Shown here piece after piece: positions 36,268 through 45,156 of a stretch of DNA of 64,000 nucleotides; position 1 is the first letter of the stretch; every line of letters starts with the position of its first letter. The notes beneath the pieces are model-generated. The model searched no databases, was not told the DNA's origin, and saw nothing but the letters and a program-made list of their open reading frames with translations. The position numbers and the translations under genes were made by a program. The stretch comes from PCPOR2b sp965220385 (lineage in GTDB: Bacteria > Poribacteria > WGA-4E > PCPOR2b), in NCBI GenBank assembly GCA_965220385.1, contig OZ244825.1:6200001-6264000 (forward strand), given 5' to 3'.

Positions 36268-36618
36268 ATGAAAATAACTCGTCTCTATACTGGTTCCGAT
36301 GGAGAGTCTCATTTTGAAGATATAGAGATTCCCCTTGAAGATAGCGGTGATATCGGTCGAATGTCGCAGCTTGAAGATGTGACTGGCATCATTTTCAGAG
36401 AAACTGGTCCCGACTACGACTACGATTGGCATACCGTGCCGCAAAGGCAATATGTCATCACGTTGAGCGGTGGGGTTGACATTGAAGTGGGCGACGGCAC
36501 GATACGGCGCTTCGGTTCGGGAGATATCCTGTTGGCAGAGGATACCACCGGCAAGGGGCATCGTAGCCGAGCAGTCAATGCTCAACCGCGGAAGAGCATT
36601 TTTGTGACGCTGGATTGA
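36268..36618 (+). CDS. Small cupin-domain protein
   Basis: 116 residues; ATG after AGGAGGTT. Single cupin barrel: DWHTVPQRQYVITLSGGVDIEVGDG, then RFGSGDILLAEDTTGKGHRSR, where His/Gln/His positions match the cupin metal site in part (H55 and H97 area). Likely a small sugar or organic-acid isomerase, dioxygenase or sensor; no specific reaction can be claimed. It is probably co-transcribed with the CoA-ligase-like gene. Confidence 0.72.
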   Translation: MKITRLYTGSDGESHFEDIEIPLEDSGDIGRMSQLEDVTGIIFRETGPDYDYDWHTVPQRQYVITLSGGVDIEVGDGTIRRFGSGDILLAEDTTGKGHRSRAVNAQPRKSIFVTLD

Positions 36619-36862
36619 GATATAGACAATGAAGAAAAAAGAAACCAAATCGGTAATAGTCACGTTGAATATTAGGCTGCAATCTATTCAAATTGCAACT
36701 TTTTACTCACTTTATACGTTTTGATTGACTAATTGTCTGATGTTTTATCGAGTTGTTGCTGAAAATCGAAACGAATCAGAGGTTACTGGATTAGGGATTG
36801 TGGTTGCCCGACGATTGGAAAAATTAATCTAAATCAGTAATCGTACTCAGGAGTTCTAAAAA

Positions 36863-38203
36863 ATGAAATCGCTCAGAGACAAAAGCATGGGAAAACAGGG
36901 AATGCTTAGAACTCGAGGACAAATTTGCCTCCATCATATATGGATGTGCCTTTTGCCGATGCTCCTCACTGCCTGCAGCGGTTCCCTTGGGAAGGTTCAG
37001 TTGGAAAATGTCAATGTCGTTATCACACAGTCTGAAACGGCTATCGAACAGGCACGTTTCGCCAACGCTCAAGATCTTGTTTCAGATACCTTGCAGCGGG
37101 CAGAAAATGACCTTGCACGTGCGAAGGAAGCCGCGAGTGCGAAAGATGGGCTTCGAGCGATGCACTTGGCATATAACGCCTTGGCTCAAGCACAGATTGC
37201 TGAACAGGAAGCGATGTATAAATCGCAGGGGAGTGGGTTCAATGCCATCATTAAGCGCAAGGAGGCGAAGATCGTTACACTCGAAGCGGATCTAAAAACA
37301 GTAGATGGCGCACTCAAAAAATCTCGAACGGACGCCCAGCAATTGGACATGCAAAAGACTCAGTTGCAAGCAGATATGAGCGAGAGACTCCAAAAGGCTG
37401 AACAAGCGCACCAAGAGATGTTGAGCAATTATAGTAACGCCAAAGCGCGGTCCGTGGATCTTCAATCAGAGTTGGGTTCGGTGCAGGCACAGCTTCTCCA
37501 TGCACAGAGTCAAGTCGAAAAACATGAGCGTCAGAACCGTCAATTGCGACGTGAATTAGCGACGGCTCAATCGTTGGTGGAGAAAATGCGGAAGGAGGCG
37601 GCGGCAGCGCGAGAGAAGGCGGCAGCACAGGTGGCGAGTTATTCAAAACACATTGAACAACTAGATCGGTCTAATGTGTTAACAGAGACGCTTGCCCAAA
37701 AAAGACAGGAAGCAAAGGCGTATGTTCAGCAGCAGCGCAAAAAACAACCGGTTCGGACTAACAGTACGTCACTGACTGATGAACAGATTAATAGCGGTAG
37801 AGCGGCGATCAGCGGGTGGGCTCTTGCATGGGCAACCAAAGATATACACCAACACTTGGGAACGTATACCCAAGATGCGACGCTAAACCAGACGGTTATT
37901 CGCTCTAGCAATGAAGAACAAACCGAGCTTGACCGTCTGCAGATGGCTGATGCCTTGAAACAGATGGTGAATACCGAATGGCAGGGGACGGACTCCAGAT
38001 TTGATGCGGACGGAGAAAGCGTCATTGCTACCTATCGGTTTAGTCGTCTTTCGCGGGGTGTGGTAAGTGGAGAGATCCCCGAACTACACGATTTGTGGAC
38101 GCGAGAGGTGTGGGCGCGTCAAATTGGGGATGAGTGGAAGATTTTCCGTGAGAACTGGCGTATTTATGAGGCTGTTCCAAGATATGGCACAGCGTTTAAT
38201 TAA
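36863..38203 (+). CDS. Coiled-coil lipoprotein with C-terminal NTF2-like domain
   Basis: 446 residues; AGGAG lies just before the ATG. Long N-terminal basic region, hydrophobic run and lipobox (LLTAC at about 34-38). Residues about 50-115 form a DUF4398-like helical repeat (AIEQARFANAQDLVSDTLQRAENDLARAKEA in parts), about 130-285 a long coiled coil, and about 305-446 an NTF2/SnoaL-like domain (SGWALAWATKDIHQHLGTYT ... WKIFRENWRIYEA). NTF2-like domains of this kind occur on L,D-transpeptidase-type wall proteins, which suggests a peptidoglycan-linked role. It heads a four-gene envelope cluster and is followed by the next gene after 12 bases. Confidence 0.72.
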   Translation: MKSLRDKSMGKQGMLRTRGQICLHHIWMCLLPMLLTACSGSLGKVQLENVNVVITQSETAIEQARFANAQDLVSDTLQRAENDLARAKEAASAKDGLRAMHLAYNALAQAQIAEQEAMYKSQGSGFNAIIKRKEAKIVTLEADLKTVDGALKKSRTDAQQLDMQKTQLQADMSERLQKAEQAHQEMLSNYSNAKARSVDLQSELGSVQAQLLHAQSQVEKHERQNRQLRRELATAQSLVEKMRKEAAAAREKAAAQVASYSKHIEQLDRSNVLTETLAQKRQEAKAYVQQQRKKQPVRTNSTSLTDEQINSGRAAISGWALAWATKDIHQHLGTYTQDATLNQTVIRSSNEEQTELDRLQMADALKQMVNTEWQGTDSRFDADGESVIATYRFSRLSRGVVSGEIPELHDLWTREVWARQIGDEWKIFRENWRIYEAVPRYGTAFN

Positions 38204-38215
38204 GGCGGTGGGCAG

Positions 38216-39343
38216 ATGCAAGCAAATCATTCCGTTAATCAGGTTATGCAATTCGGCAAGAATGGTGGTACTGCCACATTCCAAAATCCCAACACCCTCT
38301 TTGGTGTAATCGGTATTATCGGGGCAGCCATCATCCTCTTGGCGATGGTATTTGCGCTACAGTTTATTGAAACAACTGGAGCGATTGAGCCTTTCCTTCA
38401 AGAGTGGAAACAAGCTGTCGAATCAAAACAACCGAGGTTGTATCAGCAGCTATGGGATTCGACCGCACAGATCAAAAACCGAAGCCAGTACAAACGCGCA
38501 TTGAAGTTGTTCAGTAGAGAAAAAGTTGAAGTGGATATAGCTGGACTCCGCCCCCGGACAGATCCTGAGAACGCAAATCGGCAGCAGATTGAACGTATCC
38601 CTGTCACACTGTATCAAGATGGCAAAGTTTTAGTTGTAATCTATCGGGATATAATTGTTGAAAAGCGGGGACTCTTACAACGCTGGAAGCTGATGGATGA
38701 CAGAATTCAGGATGACTTGGAATATCCCGACATTACCGAGGAATATATCGTTCAAGATGACGAAGAAATGGTTGCACAATCCGCCAATCCAACGCCCGAA
38801 ATGCCTCCGTTTCAGCCTCTTGATGCTCCAACTCCTCCCAGTAAGGTGGTTCCACCGTCTCGAACCGTTGCCTCGGCAGAGCCTTCGTCGATTACTAGTG
38901 GGGCCCCGCTTGATACCCAACTCAAATTAAGTCAAGTTTTGGGGGAATGGCAGCAGGCTTGGCAGGGCAAGAATCTTAAGATCTATATGTCTAAATATGC
39001 AGATGACGCTGAGATTACAAGGGTTACTATTACTAAGGGGCGAGAGCACGCGACTCGACTGAACAAAAAACAGCTGCGCGAAAAGATGCAATCCCTTAAT
39101 TCGGCATATAGCAAAATTAGGGTGAACATTTCTCAACTGCAAATCAATGGGGACAATGCTGTGGCGGATGTCGATTTTTTCCAAGAATTTGTCGGTACTC
39201 GTGCCTCTGGCAGTCAACCTGCTTACTCAGATTACGGCAAGAAAGAGTTGGTTTTTATGGTGGATCCCGCCGACGGGCTTTGGAAGATCTACGCTGAGAG
39301 TTGGAGACACTATAAAGACGTTCCCAAATATCCGAAACTCTAA
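38216..39343 (+). CDS. Membrane-anchored protein with two NTF2-like domains
   Basis: 375 residues. A short cytoplasmic tail (about 1-28), one TM helix (LFGVIGIIGAAIILLAMVFAL), then an NTF2-like domain (about 55-165), a Pro/Ser-rich linker (about 185-230) and a second NTF2-like domain (about 238-375: VLGEWQQAWQGKNLKIYMSKYADDAEI ... GLWKIYAESWRHYKDVP). The second domain has the same WKI..ESWR ending as the previous gene, so the two proteins share a module. Likely inner-membrane with a periplasmic moiety. The GGCGG before the ATG is weak, and translation may be coupled. Confidence 0.68.
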   Translation: MQANHSVNQVMQFGKNGGTATFQNPNTLFGVIGIIGAAIILLAMVFALQFIETTGAIEPFLQEWKQAVESKQPRLYQQLWDSTAQIKNRSQYKRALKLFSREKVEVDIAGLRPRTDPENANRQQIERIPVTLYQDGKVLVVIYRDIIVEKRGLLQRWKLMDDRIQDDLEYPDITEEYIVQDDEEMVAQSANPTPEMPPFQPLDAPTPPSKVVPPSRTVASAEPSSITSGAPLDTQLKLSQVLGEWQQAWQGKNLKIYMSKYADDAEITRVTITKGREHATRLNKKQLREKMQSLNSAYSKIRVNISQLQINGDNAVADVDFFQEFVGTRASGSQPAYSDYGKKELVFMVDPADGLWKIYAESWRHYKDVPKYPKL

Positions 39344-39476
39344 TCATGTTCGATTAAATCGTTATCACCGATTGACTGAAACCGTGTATTCGCCGATACG
39401 TTTCTGTTATTGCAACAAACTTGACGACCAGCTTCGGCTGAATACACCCAAAAGTTCAACCTAAAGGACAAAGACG

Positions 39477-39962
39477 ATGATCAAAATCTTGCATATAGCG
39501 CCAGTACTGTCACGCATGGTTTTACCCACCATTGCCTTATGCTTGCTTGGTTGTGGAGGAAGTTCTGTTGAAAACCCCCTGCGAGAGTCTGAAGAAACCG
39601 ACGCTACGGTTACACAAACAGACGTGGAAAATCAATCACTTAAGGTCAATGTTGATATAAGCAAAGATACTGTTCAGGCTGGTGAGACAGTGAACCTGAC
39701 GGCAACTGTTGACCAACTTCGAGGCTCAAACATCATTTTTAGTTGGATTAACACAACCGGTTACGGTGCATTGACCTCCACGGATCAAAATACAGCGATT
39801 TGGTCTGCTCCAAAGAGATCGGAGGGCACAGTCAGAGTCGAAGTGCTCCAGCTTGTCGTTACTGCAATTAGCCAAGTGGTTTCGGTGCAATCGTCGGGTG
39901 TCGATACTGATACTGAAGTCTTGACGTCGACCAAAACCATACTACTTACCGTTGCCAATTGA
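39477..39962 (+). CDS. Lipoprotein with Ig-like domain
   Basis: 161 residues; AAAGGA before the ATG. Signal peptide with lipobox (LCLLGCGG at about 22-29), acidic linker, and a PKD/Ig-like beta-sandwich (about 57-160: DTVQAGETVNLTATV ... FSWINTTGYGALTS ... AIWSAPKRSEGTVRVEV). Such domains mediate protein or glycan contacts. Third gene of the envelope cluster. Confidence 0.68.
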   Translation: MIKILHIAPVLSRMVLPTIALCLLGCGGSSVENPLRESEETDATVTQTDVENQSLKVNVDISKDTVQAGETVNLTATVDQLRGSNIIFSWINTTGYGALTSTDQNTAIWSAPKRSEGTVRVEVLQLVVTAISQVVSVQSSGVDTDTEVLTSTKTILLTVAN

Positions 39963-40019
39963 CAATGGGTGAACCTGCTTTGTCACAGCCAAGTTTTTTA
40001 CGCTGAACATTGGAGAGGA

Positions 40020-41660
40020 ATGGCAGTGCAACACGTCCCCGTCTGCGTCTTGAAATCCAATAAAAAGAAAAGGGTCCGTCTCCTGTCGGTTACATATAGG
40101 CATCGTAACCGTTGGCTTCAACTCTGCGTTGGAAGTGCGGTACTTTGGCTGCTGTGTATCTCGATTACCTCGGCTGCCCTTCGTCCGGTAGTTGGTGCAA
40201 GAGTGCTCGGTATGAGCGGCGCGTTCATTAGCAGTGCCGATGACTCAGCGGGAGCCCTCTGGAATCCAGCAGGGCTTGCAAGCCTTCAGTACGGCAGTTT
40301 GGTTTACGACCTGTCCCAGGGCGCAGTTTCTTTTGGGTATCCGATCCATTATGTGGGAACACTTGGCTTCAGTGCGTTAGATCTGAATGGGGAAGACCGC
40401 TTCTTCCACGACCACCCAAACAACCCGGTAGGGACATTTGAGCGAGGTTATAATCAATTCTTGCTGTCTTATGCCCGATCCATTGGCAGCCGACTACAGC
40501 TTGGCGGCAATCTTGGATACAATCGCGTTCCTAACCCTGATAGCCAATGGACGCCAAGTTACGACCTAGGTGCTATCGTAAAACTGCCCCCGCATTTGAT
40601 CTTGGGTGCAAGATTGATAGACATATCCGGCGTGACCATTCCAGACCGGGAGGGAAGACTCCTAAAGCAATTCGATCAGACATTTGCCGTTGGGCTAGCG
40701 TGGACCCCTCTTCAGTTGCTTCAATTTAACAGTGTGGTGGATACAGCGTTGTGGCAGCTTAGAGTGGGTGCTGAAGCGGGTGTGTATGGACTAGCGCTCC
40801 GGTTGGGCACAGCGGTTGATCTCATAGGGAGGCGGCCAGAACCTGACTGGAGTGTTGGATTTTCCGTTGATATCTCTGGTAAACATCTCCACTATGCCTA
40901 CTTGAGGCAACCAGACTTGGCATATAAACATCTTCTCGCCGTTGGTTTGACGTTTGATTTATCCGACCAGACAGCTTCGGGTTCCGTGACTAAAAAGGGA
41001 ACGCTTACGGAGAGGAAGGAAACTTCAATAGAGACAGGGGCGCCCTTGACTGAGACGCGGGAAACCTCCGTGAAGCGCGGGAAGGCGTCTAGGAGGATAG
41101 AAACTCCCGTCGTGCGGCAAGAACAAACTAAAACAGAGAAGTTCTCCGAACGGGGTGCCAGTGGGACCAGGCAGGTTATCAGCGATGCGAAATCGCCAAC
41201 TAAGCGGCTTGCTGAGCAGTATGATGTTGAGGTTGAACTCATCCTCGCCTTGGTCAAAAGGGAGTCGACTTTCAACCCCAAAGCAGTTTCCCGTAATGGT
41301 GCCGCTGGACTCTTACAATTAATGCCACCGACAGCGCGGGGACTCGGTCTCAAGGTTCCTTCCTACAAGAACGTAAGAAAGCCGACACCAGAGCCCAGTA
41401 TCGACGAACGTTTCCATCCGACTAAGAACCTAAGTGCCGGAATCAAATATCTGCACGAAATGCTTGAGAGGTATAATGGAGATTACAGTCTGGCGCTTGC
41501 GGCCTATAACGTGGGCCCAGGAAACGTACGGAAAAACAGAAAACTCTCCCGTTCAGCAGAACGGCATGTGAGTAAAGTCCTTGAAGGATACTACCAGTAC
41601 AAAGCGAAGGCTGATCTAAAAAATATGGATCTTCGCAAACTGGATGCCGTTCTTAGGTAA
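40020..41660 (+). CDS. PorV-like outer-membrane barrel fused to a GH23 lytic transglycosylase
   Basis: 546 residues from the ATG at 40020, where GGAG lies a few bases upstream; a GTG at 39969 would add 17 residues. N-terminal basic region and hydrophobic segment (about 27-50), then a PorV/PorQ/UPF0164-like beta-barrel: GARVLGMSGAFISSADDSAGALWNPAG (in part) leads into repeated strands to about 310. A Thr/Glu/Lys-rich linker (about 315-385) follows, then an SLT domain: LALVKRESTFNPKAVS with catalytic Glu at about 415, GAAGLLQLMPPTA, and the AAYNVGPGNVRK motif. Lytic transglycosylases cleave the MurNAc-GlcNAc bond to give 1,6-anhydro ends. A barrel of this family tethered to an SLT is unusual. 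Confidence 0.78.
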   Translation: MAVQHVPVCVLKSNKKKRVRLLSVTYRHRNRWLQLCVGSAVLWLLCISITSAALRPVVGARVLGMSGAFISSADDSAGALWNPAGLASLQYGSLVYDLSQGAVSFGYPIHYVGTLGFSALDLNGEDRFFHDHPNNPVGTFERGYNQFLLSYARSIGSRLQLGGNLGYNRVPNPDSQWTPSYDLGAIVKLPPHLILGARLIDISGVTIPDREGRLLKQFDQTFAVGLAWTPLQLLQFNSVVDTALWQLRVGAEAGVYGLALRLGTAVDLIGRRPEPDWSVGFSVDISGKHLHYAYLRQPDLAYKHLLAVGLTFDLSDQTASGSVTKKGTLTERKETSIETGAPLTETRETSVKRGKASRRIETPVVRQEQTKTEKFSERGASGTRQVISDAKSPTKRLAEQYDVEVELILALVKRESTFNPKAVSRNGAAGLLQLMPPTARGLGLKVPSYKNVRKPTPEPSIDERFHPTKNLSAGIKYLHEMLERYNGDYSLALAAYNVGPGNVRKNRKLSRSAERHVSKVLEGYYQYKAKADLKNMDLRKLDAVLR

Positions 41661-41697
41661 TAGTGGTTGATCCTATCCCCGTAAATGTCCCTTCTGC

Positions 41698-42900
41698 TTA
41701 AAGCCCCCAATGTTCATCGATCTCTTGTTGGTATCCGTTGACCTTTCCATTAAGCACATCAGCGATAGTTACTACGTCCCCAGAATATCCTGACTCATAG
41801 ATCGCGATTGAGATGGCTTTGGCTTGCAGACCGGTCCAACCGTCCACTTCCGGTGGACGCCGATTCTGAATTGCGTCGATGAAGTCGTAGATCTCCAACG
41901 CGAAACCGTCCTCCAGGCCATGTGGGAAAAGTCGTGCTTCCTCTTCATCGCTTAACGTGTCAAGGTACATCTCGCGGAGCTCCTGCATACTGTATTTCGT
42001 CCCATCAAGCCTCTCAGCTTCCCCCCGATCCTTAACTGTGAACGGATGAAAAACATCGCCATTATCACGGATGACACCTTCAGCACCGTGGAAGGCGACA
42101 TTTAGGTGATTGGCGCACGGTGCAGCAACCGTCCAACTCCATGTTCCGACAACACCGCTCTTGAACGTGATGATCGCTACCCAAGTATCTTCATGGCAAC
42201 TGGGTATCTTCCCTTGCTCGGCGTGATTGGCGAATCGTCCATCAATTTGACGGACTTCAGCGTATACCTTTTCGACATCGCCGAAGAAGTAACGGATCGT
42301 GTCCATCATGTGCGCGCCGCTATCCATCACCATGCCGCCGCCACTAAACTCTTTTCCCAACCGCCAATGCCAATCCCCGATACTCGCTGGATCGTTCCAA
42401 GCTGCAGATTGTGCAAAGAACATTCGGGGTGTCCCGACAATGTTCCCCTCGTTGAGTGCCCATCTGACAGTGCGTTGTCCGGGCGTCCTGCGACAATTTT
42501 CTGCTGTAGCGGTAAGTCGCCCATGATTCTCCGCAACTTCAATCATCTTCTGGCTTGCTTTGACTGTTACGCCAAACGGTTTTTCCGTCATAATATCGAC
42601 GCCCGATTCAAGGCACGGGATGGCGGAGATATGGTGATAGGCATGCGATGTACAGATATCCGCGCCGTTGAGATCCTCTGCCTTTAGCATTTCCTCAACG
42701 TCGTCGTAAACATGGGGCAAGGTCCCCTGCAATTCTGCAACCTGTTCTGCGTAATCTTGCGCCGCTTCCTTACGCACATCACACGTTGCGTTGATTGAAA
42801 AGGTGTCAACCCCTTTTTCCACGAGTGCTTGATAGCCTCGCAGATGTGCGTTTGCGATTCCACCACAGCCAATGACTGCTAAACGAACTTTATCTGACAC
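41698..42900 (-). CDS. Gfo/Idh/MocA-family oxidoreductase
   Basis: 400 residues; a GTG start at 42900 with AGGGAGGAAAG upstream. Rossmann motif AVIGCGGIANAHLRGY (about 8-23), MTEKPFGVTVKAS with the EKP lysine, then VMDSGAHMMDTIRYFFGD, holding the conserved His/Asp region of the C-terminal domain. A second, longer member of the family at 12984-14012 shows only superfamily-level similarity. Probably oxidises a sugar or inositol derivative. Opposite in direction to both neighbours. Confidence 0.87.
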   Translation of the reverse strand: MSDKVRLAVIGCGGIANAHLRGYQALVEKGVDTFSINATCDVRKEAAQDYAEQVAELQGTLPHVYDDVEEMLKAEDLNGADICTSHAYHHISAIPCLESGVDIMTEKPFGVTVKASQKMIEVAENHGRLTATAENCRRTPGQRTVRWALNEGNIVGTPRMFFAQSAAWNDPASIGDWHWRLGKEFSGGGMVMDSGAHMMDTIRYFFGDVEKVYAEVRQIDGRFANHAEQGKIPSCHEDTWVAIITFKSGVVGTWSWTVAAPCANHLNVAFHGAEGVIRDNGDVFHPFTVKDRGEAERLDGTKYSMQELREMYLDTLSDEEEARLFPHGLEDGFALEIYDFIDAIQNRRPPEVDGWTGLQAKAISIAIYESGYSGDVVTIADVLNGKVNGYQQEIDEHWGL

Positions 42901-43080
42901 AGCTTTCCTCCCTAAGATTCATGCGCCCCTGACAGGCTCGGAATAAAATCTTGACTTTTCGATAACTTCAGTTTAATATACCTATAGTCATATAACTTTG
43001 TCAATAAGGTTTTGATGGCGGATTATGCCCTACGCAGTTCGTGTTTCTCGACCCCAAAAACAGACAGGGAACGATTTCGC

Positions 43081-43368
43081 ATGACGGTTGGAAAAGTTGT
43101 GGGAACGGTTGTTGCCACACGCAAAGATGAAAAACTCATTGGTAGTAAGTTACTGATTGTGCAGGATACGGAGTTGGATGGAACGCTCCTCAGTCGATAT
43201 ACGGTTGCTGTGGATGCTGTTGGTGCGGGTGTCGGCGAGTTGGTGCTCACCGCAGCGGGAAGCTCTGCCCGTCAAACCGATGCCACTAAGAACAAGCCTG
43301 TTGATGCGGTGATCATGGCGATTGTCGATTCAATTGAGGTGCATGGGGAGATCCAGTTTCAGAAGTAG
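43081..43368 (+). CDS. EutN/CcmL-family bacterial microcompartment vertex protein
   Basis: 95 residues from the ATG at 43081 (MTVGKVVGTVVATRKD), matching the family start; an upstream TTG would add 23 unrelated residues. Family hallmarks: GKVVGTVVATRKDEKLIGSK, LLIVQD, VAVDAVGAGVGELVLTAAGSSARQ and NKPVDAVIMAIVDSIEV. Pentameric EutN/CcmL proteins cap the vertices of microcompartment shells. No BMC-domain hexamer or cargo enzyme lies in the window. Three bases separate it from the sensor kinase gene, so the two are very likely co-transcribed. Confidence 0.88.
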   Translation: MTVGKVVGTVVATRKDEKLIGSKLLIVQDTELDGTLLSRYTVAVDAVGAGVGELVLTAAGSSARQTDATKNKPVDAVIMAIVDSIEVHGEIQFQK

Positions 43369-43371
43369 CAG

Positions 43372-45156
43372 TTGATACGCTTCATTAGGAGGGCATCAGT
43401 TGGTCATATCGACATGGTTGCAAATTCAACAAATTTACCGCTTAAAATTGAACTAATCAAGCGAATCCGCTGGTTGGTCAATCTCCGCTGGATTGCCATA
43501 ACGGGTGTCTTGCTGACTGTAAGCATCGCGAGTTGGGGACTCCATATCATTGACAATCCGACGCCGTTGTATATTATCGCGGCGCTGATGACGCTCTACA
43601 ACTTTGAACCACAAATCTTTCCGAGACATCTTACAGAGAAATCGCTTACATCAATTCAGCGACATGCTGGTACGCATATTATTTTAGATCTGTTCTCTCT
43701 GACGGCACTCATCCATTTTAGCGGCGGTGTCGAGAACCCGTTTATTTTCTATTTTATCTTTCATCTTGTCATTGCGAGCATACTCCTTTCCAAAAAAGTA
43801 AGTTACATCCTTGCCACGCTTAACACAATCCTCTTAAGCGCTCTCATTCTCCTTGAGTATTACTACGTTCTGCCTCATTTCCATCTACAGAATTTTCTGC
43901 CCGAAGCGCTATGGCGCAATCCAATTTACATTTCAAGTGTGCTGTTCGTGTTCACCAGTACCCTGTTTTTCTCCGTCTATTTAGCGACATCGATTATGGA
44001 TACCGCGAGGGCGCGTGAGGCGGAGACCCGTGAGTTGAAAGACAACCTTGAAGAAAAGGTCTTTGAATTGGAGGAGGCGAGAGGGGCGGTGCTTTTCGAG
44101 CGAAACAAACTCACATCAATTATTGAGTGTATGCAAGAGGGTGTAATCTTTGTTGACGATAAGAACCATGTGTCGCTCTTTAATAAGGCAGGTCAGCAGA
44201 TCCAAAAAGAGCAGTTCGGACTCGATACAGAGGTTATCGCCTTCCCGGAGGCTGACGGGGTTCTCCTACAAATTGCAGAGGATTTATCAAAGGGACACAC
44301 GGTGATTGAACAGCAAAGCTTGCAGATTAAGGACAAATTCTTTGAAAACACTTATGCCGCTGTGCGTGACAGAGATGACAACCACTTAGGTACGGTTCTG
44401 GTTAGCCGTGACGTGACCGATCGGAAACGGATGGAACAGCAGATGGTCCAATCAGAGAAGATGGCGGCGATAGGTGAGTTGGCGTCAGGAGTTGCACATG
44501 AAATCAATAATCCCCTTGATGGTCTGCTGAATTGTATCCTTCGGATAAAGCGTGATCCGCAGAACGAGCGACAGACCAAAGAGTACTTGGGACTCATGGA
44601 GGAAGCACTCCGCCGGATTGAATCGACTGTGGGACAGCTTCTCAATTTCTCGCGTCAACGTGATTTGGCGCTTACGGCAGTTTCCCTCAACGAAGTTGTC
44701 ACCGAAGTTGTCAGTCTTATCACTTACAGCGCTGATGAAAAAGGTATCCAGATTGAGAAACATTTCCGGGACGAACTGGACCTAATCCGGGGAGACAAAC
44801 ACCTATTGGAACAGGTTGTCCTGAATCTTGCCCTAAACGCGATCGCGGCGATGCCCGATGGCGGGGTGTTGACTTTCACGACCGGGGAGATCGAATTTGA
44901 TACGCTACTTGGTAAGACGGCAGCTTTTGTTCAGGTGATGGACACCGGCATTGGCATCCCGAAGTCCGTCCAAGATCGGATTTTCGATCCGTTCTATACG
45001 ACGAAGATCACCGAGAAGGGCACGGGGCTTGGACTCTCGGTATCCAACCGCATCGTCAGACAACATGAGGGCGTCATCGAATTTGACAGCAAAATTGAGC
45101 AAGGGTCTGTGTTCACCATTAAATTACCGATTAGAGGAGGGGTAGAAAAGGATTGA
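43372..45156 (+). CDS. Membrane sensor histidine kinase with RegB-like quinone motif
   Basis: 594 residues from a TTG at 43372 (or 580 from the ATG at 43414; neither has a well-spaced ribosome-binding site). About six TM segments (about 36-58, 65-80, 100-115, 125-140, 143-162, 185-207). Between the third and fourth is GGVENPF (118-124), matching the GGxxNPF motif that binds quinone in RegB/PrrB kinases. Then a linker coiled coil, a PAS-like domain (about 245-350), the H-box ASGVAHEINNPL with phospho-acceptor H376, and a HATPase with DTGIGIP and GTGLGLSVS. It probably senses quinone or redox state and phosphorylates the downstream regulator, whose gene it overlaps. Confidence 0.87.
   Translation: MIRFIRRASVGHIDMVANSTNLPLKIELIKRIRWLVNLRWIAITGVLLTVSIASWGLHIIDNPTPLYIIAALMTLYNFEPQIFPRHLTEKSLTSIQRHAGTHIILDLFSLTALIHFSGGVENPFIFYFIFHLVIASILLSKKVSYILATLNTILLSALILLEYYYVLPHFHLQNFLPEALWRNPIYISSVLFVFTSTLFFSVYLATSIMDTARAREAETRELKDNLEEKVFELEEARGAVLFERNKLTSIIECMQEGVIFVDDKNHVSLFNKAGQQIQKEQFGLDTEVIAFPEADGVLLQIAEDLSKGHTVIEQQSLQIKDKFFENTYAAVRDRDDNHLGTVLVSRDVTDRKRMEQQMVQSEKMAAIGELASGVAHEINNPLDGLLNCILRIKRDPQNERQTKEYLGLMEEALRRIESTVGQLLNFSRQRDLALTAVSLNEVVTEVVSLITYSADEKGIQIEKHFRDELDLIRGDKHLLEQVVLNLALNAIAAMPDGGVLTFTTGEIEFDTLLGKTAAFVQVMDTGIGIPKSVQDRIFDPFYTTKITEKGTGLGLSVSNRIVRQHEGVIEFDSKIEQGSVFTIKLPIRGGVEKD

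Noticed and set aside
42106..42687. 193-codon plus-strand frame inside the second Gfo/Idh gene
   Set aside because: Antisense shadow; the minus-strand frame has clear Rossmann and EKP motifs and a strong start.
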